From the NCBI GenBank assembly GCA_963776195.1, contig CAVZMO010000023.1, positions 1 to 64,000 on the forward strand: a stretch of DNA of 64,000 nt, read 5' to 3'. Each line of letters begins with the position of its first letter. The first letter of the stretch is position 1. Source of the stretch: CAVZMO01 sp963776195. Lineage in GTDB: Bacteria; Nitrospirota; Thermodesulfovibrionia; Thermodesulfovibrionales; SM23-35. A program made the translations under genes and the position numbers. Below are positions 18,041 to 27,787 of this stretch, piece by piece. Under the pieces are notes generated by a model. The model saw only the letters and a program-made list of their open reading frames with translations. It was not told the origin of the DNA and did not search any database.

Positions 18041-19684
18041 ATGAAAAATGATCTTGTACGAATAATCAGTGACGCTCTGAAGAGGCTTGGCACTGAAACG
18101 GTTCCTGCTATAGAGGTAGAAGTGCCGCCGAATGATGCCCTTGGCGATATGGCAACGCCTGTAGCGATGTCTCTCTCAAAGATACTCAGAAAGCCCCCGA
18201 GGAAGATAGCAGAGGAACTCGCAAATTCCATGAAGGATGAACGTGTCTTTGAGAAGATAGACGTAGCAGGACCGGGATTCATCAATTTCACTTTTTCCAG
18301 GGAGTATCTTCATTCGGAAATAAAAAAGTTGCTCCAATATAAAAGCAGTTTTTTAAGAGAGAACATCGGCAACGGGAAGAGGGTCCAGATAGAGTTTGTG
18401 AGCGCAAACCCGACAGGACCCCTTCATCTCGGGCATGGGAGGGGTGGCGCTACGGGTGAGGCCCTCGCAAATCTCCTTCAGGCCGCAGGTTTCCATGTTG
18501 AGCGGGAATATTATATCAACGACGCGGGCAGACAGGTTAAACTCCTCGGCCTGTCTGTTTTTGCGCGGTATCAGCAGCAGCTCGGGATGGAATATCCGTT
18601 CCCGGAGGATGGCTATAAAGGCGCGTACGTAGAGGAGATAGCGGACAAGATAATTCTCGAAAAGGCCAAGGAATACGCGCAGAAAACCTTTGACGAAGTG
18701 TCGGAAATTTTTATCGACTATTCGTACAAGAAAATCCTGTCCGATATCAAGGATGACCTGAAACATTTCGGTATAATTTTTGACATCTGGCAGAGTGAAA
18801 GAGAACTTTTTGAGAGCGGAGAAGTCCAGGAAACTATAGAGGATTTGCGGGCAAAAGGTTATGTTTATGAGAAGGAAGGCGCAACCTGGTTCATGGCGAC
18901 TGCGTTCGGAGATGATAAAGACAGGGTAATGATCAAGCAGGATGGGGAGTATACATATTTCACTTCGGATATCGCGTATCACAGGAAAAAGATAGAAAAG
19001 GAATATGATGAACTCATTAATATCTGGGGTGCGGATCATCACGGATATATCCCGAGGATTCAGGCGGTAATCGAGGCACTCGGCTATCCGAAGGAAAAAT
19101 TAAAGGTTTTGCTGGTGCAGATGGTTTCTCTCCTGAGAGGCGGCAGGCCCGTCCAGATGTCGAAGAGGGCGGGTGAATTTGTGACACTGAGAGAGGTCAT
19201 TGATGAGGTTGGGGCGGACACGACAAAATTCATTTTTCTTACGAGACGTCCCGACAGTCATCTTGATTTTGATCTTGAGACGGCCAAGGCACAGTCTTCT
19301 GAAAACCCCGTGTTTTATGTGCAGTATGCAAACGCGAGGATAAACAGCATCTTTGCACACGCAAAAGAAAAAGAGATCAGTGAGGAGATGCTTTATGATG
19401 CGGATCTCCGTACGTTATCGAATCATGAAGAACTTAAAATTATCAAGAAACTCCTGATATATCCGATGGTGTTCGAAGGTGCCGTGCATGCACACGAGCC
19501 GCACAGAATTACATTCTATCTGCAGGAGCTGTCGGGCTTGTTTCATCCCTATTATAATAAATACAGAGTTGTGAGCGACGATGGGGAGTTGACCAGGTCG
19601 AGGCTCGCCCTCTGTGAGGCGGTAAGAGTCGTAATAAAAGACGGACTCGATATACTCGGCATAAGCATCCCCGAAAAGATGTGA
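18041..19684 (+). CDS. argS: Arginyl-tRNA synthetase
   Basis: 547 residues, the normal length. The N-terminal Add1 domain (1-90) recognises the D-loop of tRNA-Arg. The HIGH motif is in SANPTGPLHLGHGRGG, the catalytic core has YYINDAGRQVKLLG and WGADHHGYIPR, and the KMSKS loop is degenerate (VQMSKRAGEFVTL). The C-terminal helical anticodon-binding domain contains YAHARINSIF-type sequence (YVQYANARINSIF). ATG at 18041 has no strong ribosome binding site. ilvE follows 39 nt after the stop. Confidence 0.95.
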   Translation: MKNDLVRIISDALKRLGTETVPAIEVEVPPNDALGDMATPVAMSLSKILRKPPRKIAEELANSMKDERVFEKIDVAGPGFINFTFSREYLHSEIKKLLQYKSSFLRENIGNGKRVQIEFVSANPTGPLHLGHGRGGATGEALANLLQAAGFHVEREYYINDAGRQVKLLGLSVFARYQQQLGMEYPFPEDGYKGAYVEEIADKIILEKAKEYAQKTFDEVSEIFIDYSYKKILSDIKDDLKHFGIIFDIWQSERELFESGEVQETIEDLRAKGYVYEKEGATWFMATAFGDDKDRVMIKQDGEYTYFTSDIAYHRKKIEKEYDELINIWGADHHGYIPRIQAVIEALGYPKEKLKVLLVQMVSLLRGGRPVQMSKRAGEFVTLREVIDEVGADTTKFIFLTRRPDSHLDFDLETAKAQSSENPVFYVQYANARINSIFAHAKEKEISEEMLYDADLRTLSNHEELKIIKKLLIYPMVFEGAVHAHEPHRITFYLQELSGLFHPYYNKYRVVSDDGELTRSRLALCEAVRVVIKDGLDILGISIPEKM

Positions 19685-19723
19685 TTGACATTCAGTCCGG
19701 TATATTGGTATAAATAAAGCCCT

Positions 19724-20638
19724 ATGATAGAGAAGACAGAGAAGATATGGATGGATGGAAAGCTGGTAGACTGGGACAATGCCACAGTGCACGTCCTTAC
19801 CCACTCCCTTCATTATGGTCTCGGGGTCTTCGAAGGGATTCGATGCTATGAGACCAAAAAAGGTCCCGCAATTTTCAGGCTCGATGAACATATTGAGAGG
19901 CTGTTCGACTCGGCGCATATATTCCTGATCGAAATTCCGTTTTCAAGAGACGAGATCAGAGATGCCGTAATCAAGACGGTAAGATTCAATAAAATGAAGG
20001 AATGCTATATCAGGCCCCTTGTGTATATCGGATACGGCGCTATGGGTCTTTATCCGAAGGAAAATCCGGTAAGAGTATCTGTGGCGGTATGGCCTTGGGG
20101 CGCCTATCTCGGTGAAAAAGGGCTCGAAAACGGCATTAAAGTCAAAACATCGTCCTTTATAAGAAACCATGTGAATTCAAATATGTCGAGAGGGAAGGTG
20201 TGCGGATATTATGTCAATTCGCAGCTCGCAAAGAAAGAGGCGGTCTCCTGTGGATATGACGAGGCTGTTCTGCTTGACACCGAAGGGTATGTTTCAGAGG
20301 GAAGCGGTGAGAATATCTTTATTGTGAGAAACGGGATATTAAAGACTACGCCATTGACCTCGATCCTTGAGGGAATCACAAGGGACAGCATTATAAAAAT
20401 TGCGAGTGACGAGAGAATTGGCGTTGTTGAAGAGCGTTTTAGCAGAGATGAACTCTATATCTCTGATGAGGCATTTTTTACCGGTACGGCCGCGGAGGTT
20501 ACCCCGATTAGAGAAGCTGACGGCAGGGCCATAGGTACCGGTGGACGCGGTGAAATAACGAAGAAACTCCAGTCCATATTCTTTGACGTTGTGAAAGGCA
20601 GGAACAAGAAATACGAAGCGTGGTTGACGAAGGTTTGA
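19724..20638 (+). CDS. ilvE: Branched-chain amino acid aminotransferase
   Basis: Class IV PLP aminotransferase for the final step of valine, leucine and isoleucine synthesis. At 304 residues it is normal. VLTHSLHYGLGVFEGIRCY near the N-terminus, the PLP lysine in SNMSRGKVCGYYVNSQLAKKEA (residue about 160), EAVLLDTEGYVSEGSGENIF and FTGTAAEVTPIRE are all present. A strong terminator follows 38 nt after the stop. Confidence 0.93.
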   Translation: MIEKTEKIWMDGKLVDWDNATVHVLTHSLHYGLGVFEGIRCYETKKGPAIFRLDEHIERLFDSAHIFLIEIPFSRDEIRDAVIKTVRFNKMKECYIRPLVYIGYGAMGLYPKENPVRVSVAVWPWGAYLGEKGLENGIKVKTSSFIRNHVNSNMSRGKVCGYYVNSQLAKKEAVSCGYDEAVLLDTEGYVSEGSGENIFIVRNGILKTTPLTSILEGITRDSIIKIASDERIGVVEERFSRDELYISDEAFFTGTAAEVTPIREADGRAIGTGGRGEITKKLQSIFFDVVKGRNKKYEAWLTKV

Positions 20639-20675
20639 TTTAACGGGTTTGTTTAAAAGAAAGTTTGATTGAATC

Positions 20676-20711
20676 GGGGGTATAGATAGCGTTCTATACC
20701 CCCTTTTTTTT
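20676..20711 (+). terminator. Rho-independent terminator after ilvE
   Basis: GGGGGTATAG (20676-20685) pairs perfectly with CTATACCCCC (20694-20703) around an 8-nt loop and is followed by eight T residues. It ends transcription of argS-ilvE and touches the stop codon of the convergent cytochrome gene. Confidence 0.9.
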
Positions 20712-21099
20712 ACTTCTTTTCTTCTTTCGGTGCTTCGGGTGCGGCTTTCGGTGCTTCAGGTGCGGCTTTCATATGGCACTTTCCGCAGTCTTTTTCATCA
20801 GACTGTGAAAATACTACTTTGCCGTCATGTTCTTTGCCGTCATGGCATTTCCCGCAGTAATCCGGTTTGCCGTGGTCTTCCTTTGTCATCTTGAATGAAC
20901 CCTTCTTCATGCCGAAGGGTTTGGGATGGCAATCGGCGCACTTTAACCCCTGTTTAGCGCCGTGCGTGTCTCCGTTAAAGGTAACCTTGCCCTGGTCTCC
21001 GCCCGGATACTCGACTGTCTTTCCGGGTGCAACGGCCATCGCACTGCCGACAAAGGCAAGGGCGACTAAAATACTCAAGAAGATTGTTGCGATTTTCAT
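20710..21099 (-). CDS. Triheme cytochrome c7-like protein
   Basis: 129 residues with a signal peptide ending near SAMA (residue 23). Three haem-binding motifs CADCH, CGKCH and CGKCH, plus extra histidines, match the small periplasmic cytochrome c7 family (PpcA-like) that carries electrons between inner membrane and outer acceptors. The C-terminus is a low-complexity AP/EK tail (AAPEAPKAAPEAPKEEKK), unusual for the family. AAAGGAGGTGAG provides a strong ribosome binding site. It is monocistronic and convergent with ilvE. Confidence 0.88.
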   Translation of the reverse strand: MKIATIFLSILVALAFVGSAMAVAPGKTVEYPGGDQGKVTFNGDTHGAKQGLKCADCHPKPFGMKKGSFKMTKEDHGKPDYCGKCHDGKEHDGKVVFSQSDEKDCGKCHMKAAPEAPKAAPEAPKEEKK

Positions 21100-21432
21100 T
21101 AATTCTCACCTCCTTTCATAAAAGCTGAAATATCGAGACATAAACAAATTCCATACCAATTAATCTTAAGCCTTCGAAGAGCTTATTACAATATAAAATT
21201 TCCCTAAACAGGGAGGGTGTCTCTATTTAAGGAATGTTCTAGAAAGACTATATGAAAAAATTTTTGTGTTGTCAAGGTTATGTGGCGAATTGAACATTTT
21301 CGACAGAGCTCATCCTGAGATGACATTGAGATGATACAATAAATAAAGCAGGTAGTTCAGTTCCAATGGCCGAAGCGCTGGATTCTCTCCACTTTCTTGA
21401 ATTCTCAAGGATGTTAATGTAATATTAAATCT
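21100..21432. other. Intergenic region, no gene seen
   Basis: 333 bp between the divergent cytochrome c7 and galU genes. It must contain both promoters. It is AT-rich near the cytochrome side; no convincing hexamer pair, small ORF or RNA structure was recognised. Confidence 0.5.
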
Positions 21433-22311
21433 ATGAAAAAGTTAATCGGAAAAGCTATATTGCCTGCCGGGGGGCTCGGTACAAGATTTCTCCCTGCGAC
21501 CAAGGCCTCTCCGAAGGAGATGCTGCCTATAGTCGACAAACCTATGATACAGTATGCAGTTGAGGAAGCGCAGGCATGCGGGATCGAAGAGTTTATCATC
21601 ATTACAGGGAAAAACAAGAGGGCGATAGAAGACCATTTTGATACTGCTTTTAAACTCGAAGAAAGTTTGAAAAAGTCGGGTAAAAAGGGACTTCTTGAGG
21701 AAATAAACCGGTTGAACCATCTGAACTTCGCCTATATAAGGCAGAGAGAGGCCCTGGGTCTCGGCCATGCGATACTCTGCGCTAAACCGTTTGTAAAAGA
21801 TGAGCCTTTTGCCGTGCTCTTGAGTGACGATATTATAGATCCCGGAGATCGTCTTCTTAAGGACATGATTAACCTGTATAAGGAATTCGACTCACCCATC
21901 CTTGCTTTGCAAAAAGTCCCCCGGTCGGAGGTGAACAAGTACGGCATTGTCGATGGAGTAAAAGTGAGAGATAATGTATTCAGGATTAACAATCTCGTAG
22001 AAAAGCCTTCCGTGTCAAGTGCGCCTTCGGATATGGCGATCATTGGGAGGTATATTCTTACGTCTGATATTTTTGATGTGCTCGACGGTGTCAGTCCGGG
22101 AAAAGGCGGAGAGATACAGTTGACGGATGCACTGTATGACCTGCTGAAAAGACGGCAAATATACGGTTATCTTTTTACGGGGAGAAGGTACGACGCGGGC
22201 GATAAAGTGGGCTATCTTAAGGCAACCGTTGATCTTGCATTAAAGAACCCGCAGGTCTCCGGACCATTTAAAGAGTATCTTATCGAAATTGCGGAACGAT
22301 TTAAAAAATAG
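21433..22311 (+). CDS. galU: UTP-glucose-1-phosphate uridylyltransferase
   Basis: Makes UDP-glucose from glucose-1-phosphate and UTP for glycan synthesis. At 292 residues it has the nucleotidyltransferase signature GGLGTRFLPATKASPKEMLP, then KPMIQYAVEEA, QREALGLGHAILCA, the metal-binding LLSDDII and VEKPSVSSAPSDMAIIGRYI. All are as in bacterial GalU. It is followed 15 nt later by lon in the same direction. Confidence 0.95.
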   Translation: MKKLIGKAILPAGGLGTRFLPATKASPKEMLPIVDKPMIQYAVEEAQACGIEEFIIITGKNKRAIEDHFDTAFKLEESLKKSGKKGLLEEINRLNHLNFAYIRQREALGLGHAILCAKPFVKDEPFAVLLSDDIIDPGDRLLKDMINLYKEFDSPILALQKVPRSEVNKYGIVDGVKVRDNVFRINNLVEKPSVSSAPSDMAIIGRYILTSDIFDVLDGVSPGKGGEIQLTDALYDLLKRRQIYGYLFTGRRYDAGDKVGYLKATVDLALKNPQVSGPFKEYLIEIAERFKK

Positions 22312-22326
22312 GACAGAGGAGTTGAT

Positions 22327-24750
22327 ATGGTAAATGTAATGGAAGCAGAACAGAAGATTGATAAAGAGATAGAGATACCCGATAACTTGCCTGTACTCCC
22401 GGTAAGGGACATTGTTGTATTCCCTTATATGATACTCCCTCTTTTTGTGGGAAGGGAGATGTCGATAAAGGCTATAGAACATTCGCTCAGTTCGAACAGA
22501 ATGGTGCTTCTCCTGACGCAAAAGGATGTTAATATCGAAAACCCGACACCTGAAGAGCTTTTCTCTGTAGGCACCGTTGCCCTTGTTATGAGGATGCTCA
22601 AGCTGCCTGACGGAAGGGTAAAGATCCTCGTACAGGGGTTGTCAAAAGCAAAGGCGTTAAATTATTCACAGACCGAGCCTTTCTTTAAAGCCGACATAGA
22701 GAAGATCGAAGATCAAAAATATGAAAAGCTCACGATAGAAGATGAAGCTCTCATAAGGAATGTGAAGGGACAATTGGAAAAGGTTGTTTCTCTGGGAAAG
22801 TCGATACTTCCCGACATAATGGGTATTGTAGAAAATATCGAAGACCCCGGAAGGCTCGCAGACCTAGTTGCTTCGAATATGGGGTTAAAAACGGAACAGT
22901 CACAGGAGATACTCGAGATAGCAGACCCGGTCCAGAGATTGAAGCGGGTGAGCGAGATATTAGCAAGGGAGATCGAGCTCCTGACGGTCCAGCAGAAAAT
23001 TCAGTCGGAGGCCAGGGGCGAGATAGATAAGACGCAGCGAGAATACTTCCTGAGAGAACAGCTCAAAGCGATACAGAAAGAACTCGGAGATATCGATGAA
23101 AGGGCGGAAGAGATAAGGGAGTTCAGGAAGAAGATCGAAGATGCAAAAATGCCTGAAAAGGTGCTGAAGGAAGCGGAGAAACAGCTTAAGCGTATCGAAA
23201 AGATGCATCCTGACAGTGCAGAGGCGGCGACTGTGAGAACATATCTTGACTGGCTGGTTGAGTTGCCCTGGGCCAAATCCACGACGGACAATCTTGACAT
23301 AAAGGCTGCGGAAAAGGTCCTGAACGATGACCATTATGATCTCGAGAAGGTGAAGGAACGCATTTTGGAGTATCTGAGTGTCAGAAAATTAAAGGAAAAG
23401 ATGAAGGGACCGATCATCTGCTTCATCGGACCGCCAGGTGTCGGGAAAACATCTCTCGGCAAATCAATAGCACGGGCATTGGGAAGAGAGTTTGTCCGTA
23501 TGTCTCTCGGAGGGGTCAGGGACGAAGCGGAGATCAGGGGCCACCGGAGGACTTACGTCGGTGCGCTTCCGGGCAGGATTATACAGGGCATTAAGACAGC
23601 GGGGACAAATAACCCGGTTTTCATGCTCGATGAGATCGATAAAATAGGAATGGATTTCAGGGGAGACCCGTCGTCAGCCCTCTTAGAGGTGCTTGATCCT
23701 GAACAGAACTTCTCTTTCGCTGATCATTACCTTGCGGTCCCCTTCGATCTCTCAAGGGTCATGTTTATTACCACAGGCAATCTTATGGATACCATACCGA
23801 GTCCTTTGAGGGACAGGATGGAGATAATATATCTCTCGGGCTATACAGCAGAAGAAAAACTCGGTATTGCAAAGAACTATCTGATACCCAAACAGCTTGA
23901 CGAGCATGGCTTGAGCAGTAAGATCCTCAAGATAACAGACCCGGGACTTTTCAATCTGATTTCTCAATATACGAGGGAAGCGGGCGTCAGAAACCTTGAG
24001 CGGGAAATAGCGAACCTCTGCAGAAAGGTCGCAAAAAAGATCGCTGAAGGTAAAGATCGGGTTTATGTGATAACTGCACAGAACGTCCATAGATATCTCG
24101 GTGTTCCTAAATACCTCCCCGAAGAAGAGATGGAAAAGGATGAGGTCGGAGTTTCTACCGGACTTGCATGGACCGAGGCGGGAGGAGATATTATTTATAT
24201 AGAAGCTACGACCATGAAAGGAAGGGGCCATCTTACCCTGACCGGGCAGCTCGGAGATGTCATGAAAGAATCAGCGCAGGCTGCTTTGAGTTATATCAGA
24301 TCAAGGGCAAGTAAACTCGGTATAAAAGACGAGGTATTTTCTAAATTAGATCTCCATATCCATGTCCCGGCGGGCGCGATACCGAAAGACGGGCCTTCAG
24401 CAGGTATTACAATGGCCACTGCTATTGCCTCGGCACTTACAGGAAGACCTGTAAATAAAAATGTCGCCTTGACCGGAGAGGTGACGCTGAGAGGAAGGGT
24501 CCTTCCGATCGGAGGTTTAAAGGAAAAGGCCCTTGCAGCAAAGAGGATGGGAATAAACAAGGTAATTGTCCCATTGAGGAACAAAAAAGACCTGGAGGAT
24601 ATTCCCAAGTACATCAAAAAGGATATGGAATTTATCTTTGCGGAAACAATGGATGATGTGCTGAAGTTTGCGTTGAAAAAAGCCGAGCATAAAAAGCCAA
24701 AAAAAGTTGTAACGGCCCGCCGGTCATCAGTCAAAAGGAAATCACGATAG
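22327..24750 (+). CDS. lon: ATP-dependent protease Lon
   Basis: 807 residues, full-length LonA. The N-terminal substrate-binding domain starts LPVLPVRDIVVFPYMILPL, a coiled coil covers 190-270, the AAA+ domain carries Walker A GPPGVGKTSLGKS, Walker B VFMLDEIDK and the second region of homology, and the C-terminal S16 domain has the catalytic serine in PKDGPSAGITMATA and lysine in GGLKEKALAAKR. It degrades damaged and regulatory proteins in the cytoplasm. The gene may be translated from ATG at 22327 or 22339; GACAGAGGAG precedes the first. A KRKSR-rich tail ends it. Confidence 0.96.
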   Translation: MVNVMEAEQKIDKEIEIPDNLPVLPVRDIVVFPYMILPLFVGREMSIKAIEHSLSSNRMVLLLTQKDVNIENPTPEELFSVGTVALVMRMLKLPDGRVKILVQGLSKAKALNYSQTEPFFKADIEKIEDQKYEKLTIEDEALIRNVKGQLEKVVSLGKSILPDIMGIVENIEDPGRLADLVASNMGLKTEQSQEILEIADPVQRLKRVSEILAREIELLTVQQKIQSEARGEIDKTQREYFLREQLKAIQKELGDIDERAEEIREFRKKIEDAKMPEKVLKEAEKQLKRIEKMHPDSAEAATVRTYLDWLVELPWAKSTTDNLDIKAAEKVLNDDHYDLEKVKERILEYLSVRKLKEKMKGPIICFIGPPGVGKTSLGKSIARALGREFVRMSLGGVRDEAEIRGHRRTYVGALPGRIIQGIKTAGTNNPVFMLDEIDKIGMDFRGDPSSALLEVLDPEQNFSFADHYLAVPFDLSRVMFITTGNLMDTIPSPLRDRMEIIYLSGYTAEEKLGIAKNYLIPKQLDEHGLSSKILKITDPGLFNLISQYTREAGVRNLEREIANLCRKVAKKIAEGKDRVYVITAQNVHRYLGVPKYLPEEEMEKDEVGVSTGLAWTEAGGDIIYIEATTMKGRGHLTLTGQLGDVMKESAQAALSYIRSRASKLGIKDEVFSKLDLHIHVPAGAIPKDGPSAGITMATAIASALTGRPVNKNVALTGEVTLRGRVLPIGGLKEKALAAKRMGINKVIVPLRNKKDLEDIPKYIKKDMEFIFAETMDDVLKFALKKAEHKKPKKVVTARRSSVKRKSR

Positions 24751-24862
24751 GATAAAGGCTGACCAAACGGCATTATATTATATAATTACACGGCTGCCAT
24801 GCCTCATCGATCTGTCAAAACGTTTACCAGCCTTTGGTTGGCAAAGGAAATTGGAACCAATA

Positions 24863-24910
24863 CTAACCCCTCTGTGCTCCCCATACCAAAAGGGGAAGTA
24901 GGAGGGGTAG
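24863..24910. repeat. Nested palindromic repeat
   Basis: ACCCCTC (24866-24872) faces GAGGGGT (24902-24908), with an inner CCCC/GGGG pair (24879-24882 with 24892-24895). It ends 17 nt before the thiL start codon. It has the same outer-plus-inner stem layout as the repeat inside thiL. Confidence 0.55.
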
Positions 24911-24926
24911 ATTATTATAAAGACTG

Positions 24927-26030
24927 ATGTCTTCCACTAAGCTTTCCCAGATCGGCGAACTATCACTTTTAGAGCAGATAAGAAAAAAGTTTGGGAGAAA
25001 GTCAAGAAATGTTCTTGTCGGCATAGGTGATGACGCCGCCGTATTAAGGCCTAGAGATGAATACCCCCTCATCACTACCGATATGATGGTCGAAGGGGTT
25101 CATTTCGATCTTCGATTTGTGACGGCATATCAACTCGGGTTCAAGTTGATATCAGTCAATGTCAGTGATATATACGCTATGGGAGGAAAGCCTTCCTCCG
25201 TCCTTCTGAATATCGCGATGAGCGGGAATACAACGAAGGAATTCTTAGATGCTTTTTTCGACGGTGTTTCGGATGCAATGAAGGTATACCGCATCCGGCT
25301 TATCGGAGGCGATATTTCCTCCGCTGATAAAGGCATGTCGGTATCGGCTACGCTTATCGGATATACGAAAAAATACATAAAACGTTCCGGAGCAAATGTC
25401 GGTGATAAAATTTATGTAACGGGCAATCTCGGTGATTCGGCCTGCGGCCTTGAATTATTGAAGAAGATTAAGAGACCCATGCCCAGCGAGAATAAAGGGT
25501 CAATGTTCTCTGGTCAACGCGCAACACCCTCTCTCAGCAAGAGGGGAAATAAAGGGTGTCTGAATTCAGATATTCACGTTTTGAATTACGATCTTTCCCA
25601 CTTGGGATTGTCCTGGAAAGTAATTGAACCGTTGTTGAGAAGGCATCTCTTGCCTGTGGCAAGAAACCCGAAAAAAATATTTAGGATTGCTACTTCCATG
25701 ATAGACATAAGTGACGGCCTGCTGATCGATCTGTCGAGGCTGTGCGATGAAAGTGGCGTTGGGGCAAGGATATACGAAAAAAATATCCCGATATCTCTTG
25801 AACTGAGAAGGGCGGCAGCGAATATCGGTATCGACCCCCTGGAATTGGCATTGTCAGGCGGTGAAGATTATGAACTTTTGTTCACCGTTCCCGCCGTAAA
25901 AAGGGTGCAAGCAATATATATCGGAGATGTTATAGAATCAGGAAGAATTATTGTTGATGGGGAGGGGAGGGAGAGATTCTTTTCAGCGGAAGGTTATCGG
26001 CACTTTTCAAAAAAGAAAGATACAGTATGA
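24927..26030 (+). CDS. thiL: Thiamine-monophosphate kinase with repeat-derived insertion
   Basis: Phosphorylates thiamine monophosphate to thiamine pyrophosphate, the last step of the pathway. PurM-like fold with IGDDAAVLR, TTDMMVEGVHFDLRF, DIYAMGGKPSSVLLN, GGDISSADKGMSVS and a C-terminal SGGEDYELLF. The protein is 367 residues, about 35 longer than usual. The excess sits at about 186-220, where the DNA contains a palindromic repeat (25525-25560) read in frame. The following gene overlaps by 4 nt. Confidence 0.93.
   Translation: MSSTKLSQIGELSLLEQIRKKFGRKSRNVLVGIGDDAAVLRPRDEYPLITTDMMVEGVHFDLRFVTAYQLGFKLISVNVSDIYAMGGKPSSVLLNIAMSGNTTKEFLDAFFDGVSDAMKVYRIRLIGGDISSADKGMSVSATLIGYTKKYIKRSGANVGDKIYVTGNLGDSACGLELLKKIKRPMPSENKGSMFSGQRATPSLSKRGNKGCLNSDIHVLNYDLSHLGLSWKVIEPLLRRHLLPVARNPKKIFRIATSMIDISDGLLIDLSRLCDESGVGARIYEKNIPISLELRRAAANIGIDPLELALSGGEDYELLFTVPAVKRVQAIYIGDVIESGRIIVDGEGRERFFSAEGYRHFSKKKDTV
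25525..25560. repeat. Palindromic repeat inserted in frame in thiL
   Basis: ACACCCT (25525-25531) pairs perfectly with AGGGTGT (25554-25560), with an inner CCTCT/AGAGG stem. It lies inside the thiL coding region and adds residues such as ATPSLSKRGNKG that are absent from typical ThiL. The layout resembles the repeat just upstream of thiL. Confidence 0.65.
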
Positions 26031-26218
26031 ACAAATATCAAAAAATTGCCTTGTTTGCAGGACTCGTTATACTGGGGCTCCTCTTCGGAAAAACGGTAAC
26101 TCAGGTCGGGTTTAGGGCCATCGGATCGCTCTTCTCACTCATGGGCAAATTTTTGATCGTCATAATAGCGATACTCATGGTCATTTCTTTTTTGAAAAAA
26201 GGCAGGAAGAACAAATGA
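26027..26218 (+). CDS. Small two-helix membrane protein
   Basis: 63 residues. Two hydrophobic stretches (7-25 and 38-57) and a final KKGRKNK tail suggest a small inner-membrane protein. Its ATG overlaps the thiL stop (ATGA), so it is co-translated with thiL. No family is recognised. Confidence 0.6.
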   Translation: MNKYQKIALFAGLVILGLLFGKTVTQVGFRAIGSLFSLMGKFLIVIIAILMVISFLKKGRKNK

Positions 26219-26293
26219 ATACTTTCCAAAGCCAACTTGCGGTTGCTGATAGTCCTTCTGCATGTATGCCTGACATCAACTGCTCTCTTCGGG

Positions 26294-27638
26294 TTAAGTG
26301 GCGATTAAGTTTTGTAATTCTTTGATCCTCTGAGGCTGTTTAAGTTTTTTCATGGCTCTTGCTTCTATCTGTCTCACCCTTTCACAGGTGATCGAAAGAT
26401 GTCTGCCTATCTCACTGAGGGTGTAAGGCCTGTCGGTCCCTATACCGAATCTCATCCCTATTACGATTGATTCCCTTTGGGTAAGGGTATGCAGGATCTT
26501 TAATATCTCTGCGGTAAGACTATTACTCTCCGTATCGGTATACGGAGAAGGATTAGAATTGTCACCAATAAAATCTTCGAGCGTTGCACTGCCGTCTCCG
26601 ATCGTTGTCTGAAGAGCAACTGGATTTTCGACAGCCCTTAATGCGTCTTCGACCTTTCTTCCGGGGAGCCCTAATTTTTGTGCGATTTCTCCCGTGTCGG
26701 GTTCTCTTCCGAGTTCCGAAGTCAGTTCCCTGGAAGCCCGCGCGATCTCGTTATAGAGAGCCATCACATTTGCGGGCACCCTGATCGTTTTGGCCTGATC
26801 AATCAGCCTTTGTGATGGCCTGTCTTATCCACCATGTGGCGCAGGTGCTGAACTTAAACCCCTTTTTATAGTCAAATTTGTCTATCGCCTTCATAAGACC
26901 GATATTGCCTTCCTGAATAAGATCGAGCAGAAAGAGACCTCTGCCGGAATAGCGTTTGGCTACGTTGATTGCCAGTCTCAGGTTGCGGGCTATCAATTCG
27001 TTCTTTGCTTGGACGACAAGATTCCTTGCCTTGTTAAGTATGTCGATCTTCATTCTGAATTCATCGACGTGGAGGCCTGTCATTAATGCAGCCTGTTGGT
27101 AATCCTTTCGCGTGGCGAGCTTATCGAGCATATCGAGTTTTTTGCCGAGGTCCTGGTCCTGTTGTCGTTTTCTCGACGAGCCTGTGTTCCCATGTCCCCT
27201 GCCGTCTTGCTTCAGCTTCAGATATAGGAACATTGTCGGGACTATTGCCTTGATAAGTGTGTTTCCTTCCTCTATTCTCCTTGCCAGAGTCGTCTCTTCA
27301 TCTTTCGTGAGAAGCGAAATGTCTCCGAGCGAATGGAAATAAGCCTGGACGATATTGTCTGTTTTTTCATATGTGACCTGTTCATCGAATGCTGTTTCTC
27401 TTGGGGAAGTTTCCTGAGAGACCGCACGTTCCTCCGCCTCTTTCAGGATGAGGTCCGGAGAATCTTCCGATTTGTTCCCGAACAAAGCAACTTCGGAAAA
27501 GACGTCAGGTCCTCCCAGGAAAATAGGGACCCCGTCGTTTGCATACAACTCTCTCATTTCTTTATACTGATCCTCTCTCACGGCCTTCAGCTCTCTTCTC
27601 CCGATATGCGATTTTCGAATCTGCTTCTCTATATACAA
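26294..27638 (-). pseudogene. RpoD-like sigma-70 factor, frameshifted
   Basis: Primary-type sigma factor in two frames. The upstream part (26799-27638) has region 1.2 NIVQAYFHSLGDISLLT, region 2 NLRLAINVAKRYSGRGLFLLDLIQEGNIGLMKAIDKFDYKKGFKF (spread over residues about 218-262) and WWIRQAIT. The downstream part (26294-26779) has region 3 and region 4.2 LSEIGRHLSITCERVRQIE. The break is consistent with loss of one CT from CTCTG in the ALIDQ codons near 26801. Conserved residues are also changed: FSTC for FSTY and ITCER for ITRER, which points to real relaxation. A TTG start is used in this reading. Confidence 0.8.
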
Positions 27639-27787
27639 TGTTTATATATTCAAGTCTAAAAAAATATCGGCGTTTGTCTGATTTTTTTGTCAGAAAGTTC
27701 TCTCTTTATTTGTAGGTTTTTGTCCTACAAAGGCTGGCGCGAGACGGAAAGAAGAAATTTGGAGATGAATAGAAGATTACGCTTAAA

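Noticed and set aside
26780..26810. Selenocysteine or stop read-through at the sigma gene TGA
   Set aside because: The continuation is in a different frame, so a 2-nt deletion explains it better.
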